A stretch of DNA of 64,000 nt from Desulfotignum sp. (GTDB lineage Bacteria > Desulfobacterota > Desulfobacteria > Desulfobacterales > Desulfobacteraceae): NCBI GenBank assembly GCA_011390335.1, contig JAABSO010000003.1:124001-188000 (forward strand), in the 5' to 3' direction. Both the position numbers and the translations under genes were made by a program. The notes under the pieces were generated by a model, which saw only the letters and a program-made list of their open reading frames with translations, did no database searches and was not told the DNA's origin. This document shows, piece by piece, positions 54,701 to 63,183 of this stretch. The first letter of the stretch is position 1, and each line of letters starts with the position of its first letter.

Positions 54701-55252
54701 GATAATGGAGGAAAAGTTGGGGTAGTACCGGGTAATTGCTTTTTCAGAGGTAATAAAGCAGGCCACTGCTTCGGGATTGTTTTCAATAATGTTTTTGAGC
54801 AGCGGATCCATGAGCGCCATGGCATTCAGGCGGGAGATGATGTCCGGATGCACAGATTCCTCCCCCCAGTACAAAACCATCACAGGATCGGTGGGTGCAT
54901 TGGAGTAAAGCCTGCTGCCCGGAGGCCGGGTCAGCATATCCGGTTTTCTGAAAGGGGGCAGGTCCGGCAGGTCTGCCATGTCCATTGTCACGGAAGTGTG
55001 AAGGGCCAGGGAAGAAGAGGATACCGCAATCCGTTCAAAAATGCTTTCGCACCGCATGGCTTTTTCATGGGTCATTCGGGAGAGAAAGAAACTGGCCTGG
55101 CTTTTGATGCTGGTTTCATTTTCTTTGGCGGAATATTCGCCAAACTGCATGACAATGCTGGTGGCCATGTAGGTCAGAAAAATAATCGAGGACATGAAAA
55201 TGATAAAAAACAAAATGAACAGCCTGGCTCGGATGGAGATGGTTTTTTTCAT
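51743..55252 (-). CDS. dCache hybrid sensor histidine kinase (HAMP-PAS-HisKA-HATPase-REC-Hpt)
   Basis: 1169 residues. TM1 about 11-34, large periplasmic dCache-like domain (DSDWYTAVRPKNNPERRTKWSDVYQDPAGRGLMTTALTPIYN ... FIGVTGVDVTL), TM2 near 400-420, HAMP, coiled coil, PAS, HisKA ([14 protein letters not shown]), HATPase (NLVGNAIKFT, DTGVGIP, GGTGLGLTI), receiver (DMVLMDIKMPVMDG) and Hpt (MAAHAMKSGLKSIDAG). dCache domains bind amino acids, amines or taurine outside the cell. It lies 13 bp after an NtrC-like regulator gene and is its likely partner. Confidence 0.93.
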   Translation of the reverse strand: MKKTISIRARLFILFFIIFMSSIIFLTYMATSIVMQFGEYSAKENETSIKSQASFFLSRMTHEKAMRCESIFERIAVSSSSLALHTSVTMDMADLPDLPPFRKPDMLTRPPGSRLYSNAPTDPVMVLYWGEESVHPDIISRLNAMALMDPLLKNIIENNPEAVACFITSEKAITRYYPNFSSIIRKLGADAYEIRDSDWYTAVRPKNNPERRTKWSDVYQDPAGRGLMTTALTPIYNAREQFIGVTGVDVTLVNIIDKILANTRETSVTGTRDMFSFITDDTGRIVAFPGEYLSMFGFEDIAKENQIGYNALLDIRLSDSRNPDVQQLWTTGKKRTDPDQQRILIDNKQFLISSVTMPSTGWRLGVAVPESNLLETIQTTRSALRSMVNTMVFKFGSFALLVMVLSIAGFMILSLKYFIRPLDMLTQAAVSVKEGDLSRQVPIERNDEIGILASTFNNMVSELEKLHIKDKTHAFQLQQKVRERTLELEEKTRQQDKTLALLQQEITERKQVEARLSKSEEKYRDIFNNSVQGIFQSSHDNRILNANPSMARILGYDSIEQFLSTITHLAKQVYVNPDDRKQFIEQLKKQDFVSGFETRLRKKDGSRVWVSICGRAIRDDQGNLLYIQGSFEDISERKHAQEMIKQAKKMAEDASRAKSEFLTIMSHEIRTPLNAIIGMTRLTLTTRLEEQQKEYLDAVLISSDHLLSLLNNILDFSKIEAGKFVLENQAFDIESLLHDMMTMFSFQARKKQLDITYFTSDIPRYVRGDMHRLRQILVNLVGNAIKFTQSGSITINVDAEPRLEEKKDTENVKLIFSIQDTGVGIPSDKLSEVFNDFTQLNDVNVTDSGGTGLGLTITRQLIHLMDGDIWVESESGSGSTFYFTIRLKTATQNAVRQVLGKGLKSAAPSFETPVTRLHILLAEDFEVNRKLLEPFLAQHGHEVTPVENGEQAMEMLSRQRFDMVLMDIKMPVMDGIEATRRIRQHTDIDIAGIPVIALTAHAIKGDRERFLAAGMDEYITKPIHGDELLIMMERLAANRKKTGRNPEPVNKRLCNRSHALQLMGGNEDIVDEVIKTMIIRFPEEIKKIGAAIGEQDFDTVTMAAHAMKSGLKSIDAGPVLACVEQMGTAGKSQDHARCQTLMRSLQPLFEELVRQLRESLSLSKPDDLG

Positions 55253-55265
55253 GTTTCACCCGGAT

Positions 55266-56690
55266 TCAGCCCTGAAGCAGCCTTTTTTTGTGTTTGTTGA
55301 GCAGTTGATAGATACGCGAACGGGACAACCCCGTCAGCCGGCAGATTTCACTGACGTTGTCAATGGAGAGACCGGCCAGGTAATCGATGTATTTGGATTC
55401 CATCAGATGGTTCACATATTCCCGGAGCGCCTTGTATTCAATTACCTGTCCGGTATCCGGTGCATTGATTGTCAAAAACACACTGGACCGCAGATCATCT
55501 TCACCGGTGTCGCTGATATGTTTTTTTATCAGATTGATACGCAGCTCTTTGGGCAGAAAGTGGGGATACAGCATGGGGGCATCCATGGCATTGGCAATGG
55601 ACAGGTGGGTCACATTGATCAGCTCCCGCACATTTCCGGGCCAGTCATAGATTTCCAGGGTATCCACAAAATCTTTTGAAATGCCTTTGACGCTGATACC
55701 CATCTGATAGCAGATGGATGTGACATAATGGGTGAGCAGCTGTTTGATGTCCTGTTTTCGCTGCCGCAGGGGCGGCAGGTCGATATGGAACACCACCAGG
55801 CGGTAATAGAGGTCTTTTCGGAAAAGCCCTTTGTCTACAAGGGTTTTCAGATCCTTGTTGCTGGCACTGACGACCCTGAAATCACAGGCAGTCTCTGTTT
55901 TTGCGCCGATGGGCCGGAATTTTTTCTCCTGGAGAACCCGCAGCAGGGATCGCTGCACCATTGGGGATAAGTCCCCGACCTCATCCAGAAACAAGATACC
56001 ACCGTCCGCTTCCCGGATCAGTCCGGTCTGGCTGGTTTCGGCCCCGGTGTAAGTGCCCTTGATATGGCCGAACAGGATATTTCCGGCCAGGGTGTCCGGC
56101 AGATTCGTGCAGTCCACGGGAATGAACGGCTGGTCATGCCGCCGGCTGTTTTTGTGCAGCACCTTGGCCACCAGTTCCTTGCCGGTGCCGGTTTCACCGG
56201 TGATAAACACAGGGGTGTCACTGGATGCGGCCCGGGCTATTTTTGTGATTACGCGTTTCAGGGCATGGCTTTCACCAATGATGGTATCCCGGTTGAAAAG
56301 AACGGTTTCTTCCTGTTTGATCTTTTCGGTACGAAATTCAATGATGCGTTTGATCAGCAGCTTGATTTTATTGAATGCCGGTGGTTTCACCAGGTAGTCC
56401 CAGGCCCCGCTGTTCAGGGCGATTTCCGCACCGTCAACATCGCCGTCTCCGGTAATCACTACCACTTCGGGTCTGGATGGCATGTTCTTCAATGTATTGA
56501 TGCCGGCCAATCCGTTGGAATCCGGTAAAATGACATCAAGAAAAACAATATCGAACCTGTCCTCCTCCGCCATTCTGCATGCGGTTTTCATGTCAGGGGC
56601 GGTCTTGCAGACATACCCCATCCGGTCGATATAAAGACTCAGCTGCCTGCTGAAAATATCATCATCATCAATAATCAGAATTTTCGTCAT
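55266..56690 (-). CDS. NtrC-family response regulator
   Basis: 474 residues. Receiver (about 1-120, DIVFLDVILPDSNG), AAA+ (GETGTGKELVAKVLHKNS, GGILFLDEVGDLSPMVQRSLLRVLQ) and a Fis-type HTH (VSEICRLTGLSRSRIYQLLNKHKKRLLQG). The sigma-54 loop is GTYTGA in place of GAFTGA. Pairs with the dCache kinase downstream and diverges from the aminotransferase-AOR-TRAP operon, whose promoter carries a sigma-54-like -24/-12 element. Confidence 0.94.
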   Translation of the reverse strand: MTKILIIDDDDIFSRQLSLYIDRMGYVCKTAPDMKTACRMAEEDRFDIVFLDVILPDSNGLAGINTLKNMPSRPEVVVITGDGDVDGAEIALNSGAWDYLVKPPAFNKIKLLIKRIIEFRTEKIKQEETVLFNRDTIIGESHALKRVITKIARAASSDTPVFITGETGTGKELVAKVLHKNSRRHDQPFIPVDCTNLPDTLAGNILFGHIKGTYTGAETSQTGLIREADGGILFLDEVGDLSPMVQRSLLRVLQEKKFRPIGAKTETACDFRVVSASNKDLKTLVDKGLFRKDLYYRLVVFHIDLPPLRQRKQDIKQLLTHYVTSICYQMGISVKGISKDFVDTLEIYDWPGNVRELINVTHLSIANAMDAPMLYPHFLPKELRINLIKKHISDTGEDDLRSSVFLTINAPDTGQVIEYKALREYVNHLMESKYIDYLAGLSIDNVSEICRLTGLSRSRIYQLLNKHKKRLLQG

Positions 56691-56783
56691 TTCACCATCT
56701 CCCTGGCAAGGAAATAAACTGACCCCTTTTCTCCCAATAATACTTTATGCCTGACAAATCAACTGTCAAATCCGGATGGAAAC

Positions 56784-56866
56784 TGTCCAACTCGATTAGA
56801 CAGTCGATCTGAGACAGGTGGCAGGCGTGTCCAGTCAGGCTGGATTTCGTCCTGCCGGATTGGACA
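56784..56866. promoter_or_regulatory. TGTCCA repeats: candidate upstream activating site
   Basis: TGTCCA at 56784-56789 and 56828-56833, and the inverted TGGACA at 56861-56866, centred about 90-170 bp before the -24 box. Spacing and symmetry fit the enhancer of an NtrC-type regulator. The 56691-57034 gap holds only this and the promoter. Confidence 0.5.
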
Positions 56867-56952
56867 TAATCCAGCGGGCGATCAGAAGATACGCGGCACA
56901 TGACTGAAAATAACTAACTGATTTCATATATAATAATTTTTTTTCAAGATCA

Positions 56953-56968
56953 TGGCACACATGTTGTA
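56953..56968 (+). promoter_or_regulatory. Sigma-54-like promoter of the aminotransferase-AOR-TRAP operon
   Basis: TGGCACA (56953-56959), 4 bases, TTGTA (56964-56968); consensus is TGGCACG-N4-TTGCA. The GG is present, the -12 GC reads GT. 67 bp before the start codon, with an NtrC-type regulator gene on the other side. Confidence 0.65.
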
Positions 56969-57034
56969 ATACTGTGATCTGGATGACAGAAAAATGTTAG
57001 GATTCAACCCTTCAACGCACAAGGAGGACCGCCC

Positions 57035-58420
57035 ATGATCGATGAAAAAAATCTTGCCAGACTTTCTTTCCCCGGAGCCCCTAAAATTGTCACAAAGGGG
57101 TTACCCGGACCGGCCACCCAAAAGTATCTTGAAACGGCATTCGACAATGAATCCATGGCCCGTGGAGGGGGAAGGTTCCCCTTTGTCATGGCCCAGGGGA
57201 AAGGTGCCACGGTCAAGGATCCGGATGGCAACCTGCTCATCGACATCACTGCGGGCGTAGCGGTGAACGCGGTGGGGCGGTGCCATCCCCGGGTGATCAA
57301 GGCTATGAAGGAACAGATGGGCACCATGATGCATGCCATCGATTTTTCCAGTGTCAAGCGGACTGATCTGGCGAAAAAAGTGGCCGAAATCATGCCCGGG
57401 AGTTTGAAGGATAACTGCATCACCTATTTTACCCAGTCCGGTTCCGGGGCTGTGGAGACCGCTTTGAAATTTGTCCGGAAAATCACCGGCCGCACCCAGG
57501 TGGCGGCTTTCCACGGGGCCTATCACGGGGTTTGGCTCGGGTGTAACTCTTTGACCACCGGGGACCAGTACCGGAAAGGCTATGGACCATTTGCCCCGGG
57601 TATCATCCATCTGCCCTACCCCTATTGTTACCGCTGCTGCTTCGGTTTGAAATATCCGTCCTGTGATCTTCAGTGCGCCAAATATGTGGACTATGTTCTC
57701 AACACCCCCTATACCGGGGCGGATGATGTGGGAGCACTCATCATCGAGGCCCAGCAGGGAGAAGGCGGGTATGTGCCCCCGCCCCAGGGATATCTTGAGA
57801 TCGTGAAAAAGGCCTGTGAAAAACACGGGGCACTGTATATTTCTGACGAGGTCCAGGCCGGTGCCGGCCGCACAGGAAAAATGTGGTGCATTGAACACAG
57901 CACAGTGGATCCGGACATGGTTACCTGGGGAAAAGGCATGGGCGGTGATGTGCCCATGGCCGGTCTGTCCATGCGAAAGGATCTGGCCGAAAAAATAGAC
58001 GACCATTCCCAGCCCAACACCTTTGCCGGAAATGCTGTCTCCAGTGCCGCGTGCATGACCAATATCGATATTCTCACGGAAAACGACCATGCTCTGATCC
58101 GGCGGGCTGGGGAACTCGGTGAACAGATCAAGACCTGGATCACCGATGCTGCCAAAGATATCCGGATTATCGGGGATGTCCGGGGCCGGGGCCTGATGAT
58201 CGGTATAGAGCTGGTGGAGGACAAAGAATCCTGTACGCCTCTCAACCAGGAAGCGGTGGGCAATATGATCGGGGGCATGCTGTCCCGGGGCATGATCATG
58301 GTACCCTGCGGCCGATACGGCAATGTGTTCCGGTTCATGCCGCCGTTGGTTATCACCAGAAACTATGCGAAAAAAGCGGTGGATATTCTGATTGAAACAG
58401 CCGGAGATGTGGCTGGATAA
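57035..58420 (+). CDS. Class III (omega) aminotransferase
   Basis: 461 residues, PLP fold type I. SGSGAVETALKFVRKITGR, FHGAYHGVWLG, ISDEVQAGAGRTG (Asp271) and TWGKGMGGDVPMAG with the Schiff-base Lys300. A loop with Cys198, 201, 202, 210 and 214 (PYCYRCCFGLKYPSCDLQC) resembles archaeal relatives. Substrates in this class are omega-amino acids and taurine with pyruvate or 2-oxoglutarate. AAGGAGG precedes the ATG. First gene of an operon with AOR, TRAP and alanine dehydrogenase, so pyruvate as acceptor is likely. Confidence 0.88.
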   Translation: MIDEKNLARLSFPGAPKIVTKGLPGPATQKYLETAFDNESMARGGGRFPFVMAQGKGATVKDPDGNLLIDITAGVAVNAVGRCHPRVIKAMKEQMGTMMHAIDFSSVKRTDLAKKVAEIMPGSLKDNCITYFTQSGSGAVETALKFVRKITGRTQVAAFHGAYHGVWLGCNSLTTGDQYRKGYGPFAPGIIHLPYPYCYRCCFGLKYPSCDLQCAKYVDYVLNTPYTGADDVGALIIEAQQGEGGYVPPPQGYLEIVKKACEKHGALYISDEVQAGAGRTGKMWCIEHSTVDPDMVTWGKGMGGDVPMAGLSMRKDLAEKIDDHSQPNTFAGNAVSSAACMTNIDILTENDHALIRRAGELGEQIKTWITDAAKDIRIIGDVRGRGLMIGIELVEDKESCTPLNQEAVGNMIGGMLSRGMIMVPCGRYGNVFRFMPPLVITRNYAKKAVDILIETAGDVAG

Positions 58421-58474
58421 TGATGTGTACCGGGACGGTATAAAACAGGATTATCTATAAAGAAAGGGATTGAT

Positions 58475-60184
58475 ATGAGAAATATTTTGCGCATCGATTT
58501 GACGAACAGACAATTTGCCTTTGAACCGCTGCCGGAGAATCTGAAACATCTGGGCGGCCGGGGATTGATCTCCTCTATTCTGGCCAATGAAGTGGATCCG
58601 AAAACCGATCCCCTCGGAGAAGGCAACAAACTGATCTTTGCCCCGGGGCTGCTGGCAGGTACTGTGGTGCTCAATTCCGGCAGGTGTTCGGTGGGGGCCA
58701 AAAGCCCGTTGACCAAAGGAATCATGGAAGCCAATTCAGGGGGACAGGCTGCCCGGGCCATGGCGAAAAACGGTATTGCCGCCATTGTCCTGGAGGGATC
58801 CGCCGGCACCCTGACCCAGCTGAAAATCAGCAGCCGAACCGTGGTTTTTGAGGATGCCGCAGGGTTGAAGGGCCTGGGAAACTATGATGTCATCAATGCC
58901 CTCAAGGAGGATTCCTGCGCCATCGTTTCCATCGGTCAGGCCGGTGAACAGCAGCTGACGGCAGCGGGCATCATGATGACCACAAAAGACCTGCACCCGA
59001 GGATGGCAGCCAGGGGAGGACTGGGTGCGGTCATGGGATCCAAGAATCTCAAGGCGTTTGTCCTGGATGACACCGCTGACCAACCCATTGTGCCGGCGGA
59101 TATCAAAAAAAAATTCACCGCTGCCGCTGCCAGGCTGTCCAAAGGGGTGCTGGCCCATCCTCTGATGCAGGGGCTGGAGCATATGGGGACCCCGGTTCTG
59201 GTCAACATGATCAACGAGATGGGAGCACTGCCCACTCAAAACTTTGCCAAAGGACGGTTTGAAAATGCTGAGGCTCTGTCTGCAGAGCATATGACCAACC
59301 TGGCCCAGACCCGCCCCAACTTCAAGATGAGCCATAAATGCATGGAAGGATGCATGGTCAGCTGCTCCAATATTTTTACAGATGAAGCAGGCGAGGTGGT
59401 GGTCGGCGGACTGGAGTATGAAACCCTGGCCCTGGTGGGATCCAACTGCATGATCGATGATATCGATATGGTGGCACAGATCAACCGGGAATGCAACGAT
59501 GTGGGTGTGGACACCATGGAGATCGGCGGTGCCCTGGCCCTTTTCATGGAAGCCGGAAAACTGGCCTGGGGGGATGGAAAAAAGGCTCTGGAACTGGTGA
59601 AGCAAATCGCCGGGGGTACGACGGATGCCGGCATCATGCTGGGAAACGGCGGACTCGCCACGGGTCAGGCCCTGAAGGTGGAGCGCATTCCCCATGTCAA
59701 GGGCCGTGTTTTGGCCGGATATGACCCCCGGGTGCTCAAAGGTACCGGCGTGACTTATGCCACCTCTCCGACGGGTGCCGACCATACTGCAGGAAACGCG
59801 CTGCCGTCACCGGCCAACCCGGACTACAATCCCATGGCATCCCAGGGACAGACACAGGTGTCCATGTTTCTGCAGAACCACAACGCCACGGTGGACACGC
59901 TGGGCATCTGTCTGTTTCCCATGCTGGCCCTGCTGGATATTCCGGATCTCAAAGCCCCGCTCATCGAATGTGTCAGCCTGCTCACCGGAACGACCCTGTC
60001 CGATGATTATATCGATCAGACCGGCGGCCGGATACTTGCCATTGAAAGAAAGTTCAATGCCGGAGCCGGGCTGACCGCCAAAGATGACAGGCTGCCCGGT
60101 TTTTTTACCCGTGAAAGAATTGAAAGCACAGACACGGTTTTTGACGTGCCCCAGGAAGAGATCGACACAATCAATGCCGTATAG
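58475..60184 (+). CDS. Aldehyde:ferredoxin oxidoreductase (tungsten/molybdopterin type)
   Basis: 569 residues, AOR family. N-terminal ILRIDLTNRQ and LGGRGLISSILANEV, pterin-binding regions (GRCSVGAKSPLT, RGGLGAVMGSKNLKA), 4Fe-4S ligands Cys289, Cys293, Cys297 and Cys479 (HKCMEGCMVSC; LGICLFP) and ATSPTGADHT. It oxidises an aldehyde to the acid and reduces ferredoxin, consistent with processing the aldehyde left by the aminotransferase. The first Cys pair spacing is CX3C instead of the usual CX2C. 54 bp after the aminotransferase gene, with AAAGG before the ATG. Confidence 0.93.
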   Translation: MRNILRIDLTNRQFAFEPLPENLKHLGGRGLISSILANEVDPKTDPLGEGNKLIFAPGLLAGTVVLNSGRCSVGAKSPLTKGIMEANSGGQAARAMAKNGIAAIVLEGSAGTLTQLKISSRTVVFEDAAGLKGLGNYDVINALKEDSCAIVSIGQAGEQQLTAAGIMMTTKDLHPRMAARGGLGAVMGSKNLKAFVLDDTADQPIVPADIKKKFTAAAARLSKGVLAHPLMQGLEHMGTPVLVNMINEMGALPTQNFAKGRFENAEALSAEHMTNLAQTRPNFKMSHKCMEGCMVSCSNIFTDEAGEVVVGGLEYETLALVGSNCMIDDIDMVAQINRECNDVGVDTMEIGGALALFMEAGKLAWGDGKKALELVKQIAGGTTDAGIMLGNGGLATGQALKVERIPHVKGRVLAGYDPRVLKGTGVTYATSPTGADHTAGNALPSPANPDYNPMASQGQTQVSMFLQNHNATVDTLGICLFPMLALLDIPDLKAPLIECVSLLTGTTLSDDYIDQTGGRILAIERKFNAGAGLTAKDDRLPGFFTRERIESTDTVFDVPQEEIDTINAV

Positions 60185-60258
60185 GAGAACTGAATGCCGT
60201 CAAGATGAATCTATCTCTTATTGGCAAAAGCAATGCCGTAAAGGCGAAAGGGAGTAAT

Positions 60259-61305
60259 ATGAAATCTGTATATCATAAACTGTCCATAATTTTGTCCGTC
60301 ATTTTTGTATGTACCACCATGGTGATGATATTTCCGGCCATGGCAAAGAACCCGGAGGTGAAATGGAAAATCCAGTCCGGCTATCCCCATGGAGACCTGT
60401 CCTTTGAACTGCTCAAAGGGTTTGCCGAAGATGTGAAAAAATTGAGTGACGGTCGGTTTGAAATCGCCGTGTTTGCCGACCCGGAAATCGTTCCCCTGGA
60501 ACAGCTGTTTGAATCTACCAAAATGGGGGTGCTGGACATGCTCCATGCAGCCGGGGCCTTCTGGGGCGGGATCGTGCCGGTGGGAGAGATCGAATTCGGA
60601 ATTCCCTATGCTTACCGCATCGAAAGCGAAACCGATTTTGCCAAAAAAGCCGATAAAATCAGGCAGTTCTTTTTTGAAGAGGGATTTGCCGACCTGCTCA
60701 AAAAAGAATATGAAAAACAGGGCCTGATCTGGCTGGATATGCACACCTACGGACCGGTTCCGTTCATTTTATCCACCAAACCCATTGAAACCATGGAAGA
60801 TCTCAAGGGTATCAAAATACGGGATGAGGGCCTTTATACCACCTGGCATAACATGCTGGGGGCCAGGGGTACCTATATTTCCGGCAGCGAAGCCTACCTG
60901 GCCCTCAAGACCGGGGTCCTCGATGCTTGCCAGTGGGATGTCAGCGCCATTTCCGGCCTGAAGCTGCACGAAGTTGCCAAGTACTGGGTTGTCGGAGAGG
61001 AAAACGATCATGCCATCGGCCATATGCTGGTCAATCCCAACTCCTACAACAAACTGTCCGATGACCTGAAACAGGTCTTGAAAACAGCGGCTGAAAACTA
61101 TTGGCATGCCACTGTTGCCGGATACCAGGAAGAGGTGGAAATGGCTGAACAGATGGTCAAAGACGGCATTATCATAAAAACATTTCTGGATGACGAGGCG
61201 ATTGCGGCGCACAAAAAAGCAGCGGATGCCATCTGGGAAGAGGTGGCCCAGAGAGATGAAGCCAGTAAAAAAGCCATTGATATGTTGAAAGCCTGGGACC
61301 GATAG
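60259..61305 (+). CDS. TRAP transporter substrate-binding protein (DctP family)
   Basis: 348 residues from the ATG at 60259 with GGGAG; an ATG 54 bases upstream lacks a site. Signal peptide to about residue 30 (SIILSVIFVCTTMVMIFPAMA). LKGIKIRDEGLYTTWHNMLGA holds the conserved Arg that binds the ligand carboxylate or sulfonate; GSEAYLALKTGVLDACQWDV is also typical. It supplies the DctQM membrane pair. The ligand is probably the amino acid or sulfonate handled by the neighbouring aminotransferase. Confidence 0.92.
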   Translation: MKSVYHKLSIILSVIFVCTTMVMIFPAMAKNPEVKWKIQSGYPHGDLSFELLKGFAEDVKKLSDGRFEIAVFADPEIVPLEQLFESTKMGVLDMLHAAGAFWGGIVPVGEIEFGIPYAYRIESETDFAKKADKIRQFFFEEGFADLLKKEYEKQGLIWLDMHTYGPVPFILSTKPIETMEDLKGIKIRDEGLYTTWHNMLGARGTYISGSEAYLALKTGVLDACQWDVSAISGLKLHEVAKYWVVGEENDHAIGHMLVNPNSYNKLSDDLKQVLKTAAENYWHATVAGYQEEVEMAEQMVKDGIIIKTFLDDEAIAAHKKAADAIWEEVAQRDEASKKAIDMLKAWDR

Positions 61306-61342
61306 AAAACAGCAGGCAAAACCTGCCTGACAGGATCTGATA

Positions 61343-61852
61343 ATGAAAAAGATACTGACCGCGCTTTTTGTTACAGTGCACCGTTTCAGTACCAACCTGG
61401 GGTGGAGTGCCGGGCTGTTGATTCTGGTGATCATGTTCATGACCACTTTTGAAGTGACAGCCCGGTATGTCTTCAACGCCCCCAGTATCTGGGTGTGGCC
61501 GCTGAACCGTCAGATTTTCGGGGTATTTATCTTGTTTGCCGGCATTTATGCCATGTCACAGAATGCCCATATCCGTATTGAAATCATTCATGACCTGTTT
61601 GGAAAGCGGTTGAAAATAGCGGCTGGAGTTCTCACCCTGGCGGCATTTGTCTGTTTCATGGGGGCGCTGATATGGCAGGGGTATCGGATGGGGCTCAACG
61701 CCTGGGTGGTAAAGGAAAAAGCCAGCGGTGCCTTCAGAATGCCCCTGTACCCGTTGAAAATGTTCATTCCGGTGGCAGCCCTGATTTTTATCATTGAAGG
61801 GGTTTACGTGTTTATTCTGTCCGGAAGAAAAGACAAAGAGAAAGAAAGGTAA
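61343..61852 (+). CDS. TRAP transporter small permease (DctQ family)
   Basis: 169 residues with four hydrophobic segments (LGWSAGLLILVIMFMTTFEV; IFGVFILFAGIYAMSQNAHI; AAGVLTLAAFVCFMGALIW; FIPVAALIFIIEGVYVFI). NAHIRIEI is the DctQ signature. 2 bp before dctM, so translation is coupled. Confidence 0.92.
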   Translation: MKKILTALFVTVHRFSTNLGWSAGLLILVIMFMTTFEVTARYVFNAPSIWVWPLNRQIFGVFILFAGIYAMSQNAHIRIEIIHDLFGKRLKIAAGVLTLAAFVCFMGALIWQGYRMGLNAWVVKEKASGAFRMPLYPLKMFIPVAALIFIIEGVYVFILSGRKDKEKER

Positions 61853-61854
61853 TC

Positions 61855-63156
61855 ATGGAAATCGGCCTGATAACCGCACTGCTGTTCGGCGGTCTTTTTG
61901 TATTTCTGATTTTCGGTGTTCCCGTGGCCTTTGCTTTAGGGGCGGTGACCGTTGTCATGACCTTTCTGGTACATGGCACCACCGGTTTGTATATCGTGGT
62001 TACCACCACCTACCGGCAGATCACCGATCCGAACCTGATCACCATCCCCTTGTTTCTGCTGATGGGAAATTTCCTGGTACACTCGGGCATTTCCGACCGT
62101 CTGTTCACCGCCCTGGGATACTGGCTGTCCGGCATCAGGGGGGGGCTGGCCATCGTGTCCATCGGGGTATGTGTGGCCCTGGCCATGTGCGGGGGATTCG
62201 GTCCCGGTATTTTGACCATGGGTCTGATCGCCGTGCCTGCCATGCTCAAGCAGCATTATAAAACCGGTTTATCCCTGGGAAGTGTCATGGCCGGGGGCGT
62301 GCTGGGGGAGATCATCCCCCCCAGCATCATCATGATCATCTTTGCCTATATTTCCCGGATTTCCATCGGCAAACTGTTTTTCGGGGGGGTGGTGCCCGGC
62401 CTGCTCACCGCTTTTTTGTATATTCTGTATATCTCGGTGAAATGCCGTATCCACCCGGATACGGCGCCGGTGCACAAAGAACCGGTCACCTGGAAAATGC
62501 GGATGCATGGGTTGAAGGATATCATACCACCGGCCCTGTTGATCTTTCTGGTGCTGGGTTCCATTTTCCTGGGCATGGCCACTCCGACGGAAGCGGCGGC
62601 CATCGGTGCCTGTGGCGCTTTTGTGATCTGCATCATCTACGGGAAACTGACCCTTTCGGTCCTCCGTAACACCTGTGAACAGACCCTTGCCATCAGTGGC
62701 ATGGCCCTGTGGATTCTCATCGGGGCCACCCTGTTCAGTGTGTTTTATACCAGTGCCGGGGCCCAGTCCATGGTCACTAGTTTTATCGGAGACCTTGCGG
62801 TGAACAAATGGGTCATACTTTTGGGCATGCAGTTTATCCTGCTGCTGTTCGGAATGTTCATGGATGATTATGCCGTGGTGACCATCTGTGCGCCGATTTT
62901 TGTGCCTATTGCCCAGGCTGTGGGGTTTGACCCCATCTGGTTTTCTATCATCTTTATTTTGAATATGCAGGTGGCCTATCTGACCCCGCCTTTTGGCTGG
63001 GCATTGATTCTGATGAAAGGGGTAGCACCGCCTGATATTTCTACCCGGCAGATTTGGCAGTCCATTCCGCCGTTTGTCTGTATTCAGCTTCTGGTCTTGA
63101 TACTGACCATGATATTTCCACAGATTGCCCTTTTTTTACCGGAGCTTATGTTCTAA
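61855..63156 (+). CDS. TRAP transporter large permease (DctM family)
   Basis: 433 residues, about 12 helices. GVPVAFALGAVTVV, FLLMGNFLVHSGISDRLF, GGFGPGILTMGLIAVPAM, GGVLGEIIPPSIIMIIFAYI and ATPTEAAAIGACGAFVI are DctM motifs. Sodium-driven import in complex with DctQ and the DctP protein. 27 bp before the alanine dehydrogenase gene. Confidence 0.94.
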   Translation: MEIGLITALLFGGLFVFLIFGVPVAFALGAVTVVMTFLVHGTTGLYIVVTTTYRQITDPNLITIPLFLLMGNFLVHSGISDRLFTALGYWLSGIRGGLAIVSIGVCVALAMCGGFGPGILTMGLIAVPAMLKQHYKTGLSLGSVMAGGVLGEIIPPSIIMIIFAYISRISIGKLFFGGVVPGLLTAFLYILYISVKCRIHPDTAPVHKEPVTWKMRMHGLKDIIPPALLIFLVLGSIFLGMATPTEAAAIGACGAFVICIIYGKLTLSVLRNTCEQTLAISGMALWILIGATLFSVFYTSAGAQSMVTSFIGDLAVNKWVILLGMQFILLLFGMFMDDYAVVTICAPIFVPIAQAVGFDPIWFSIIFILNMQVAYLTPPFGWALILMKGVAPPDISTRQIWQSIPPFVCIQLLVLILTMIFPQIALFLPELMF

Positions 63157-63183
63157 TACATTTTAACAAAGAGGTGAAAACTG

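Noticed and set aside
56692-56901. 69-codon minus-strand frame upstream of the NtrC-like regulator
   Set aside because: It overlaps the TGTCCA repeats of the control region, has no ribosome-binding site that I can see, and the composition is not protein-like.
57101-58090. 329-codon open frame on the minus strand opposite the aminotransferase
   Set aside because: Antisense shadow of a gene with intact PLP motifs and a strong ribosome-binding site.
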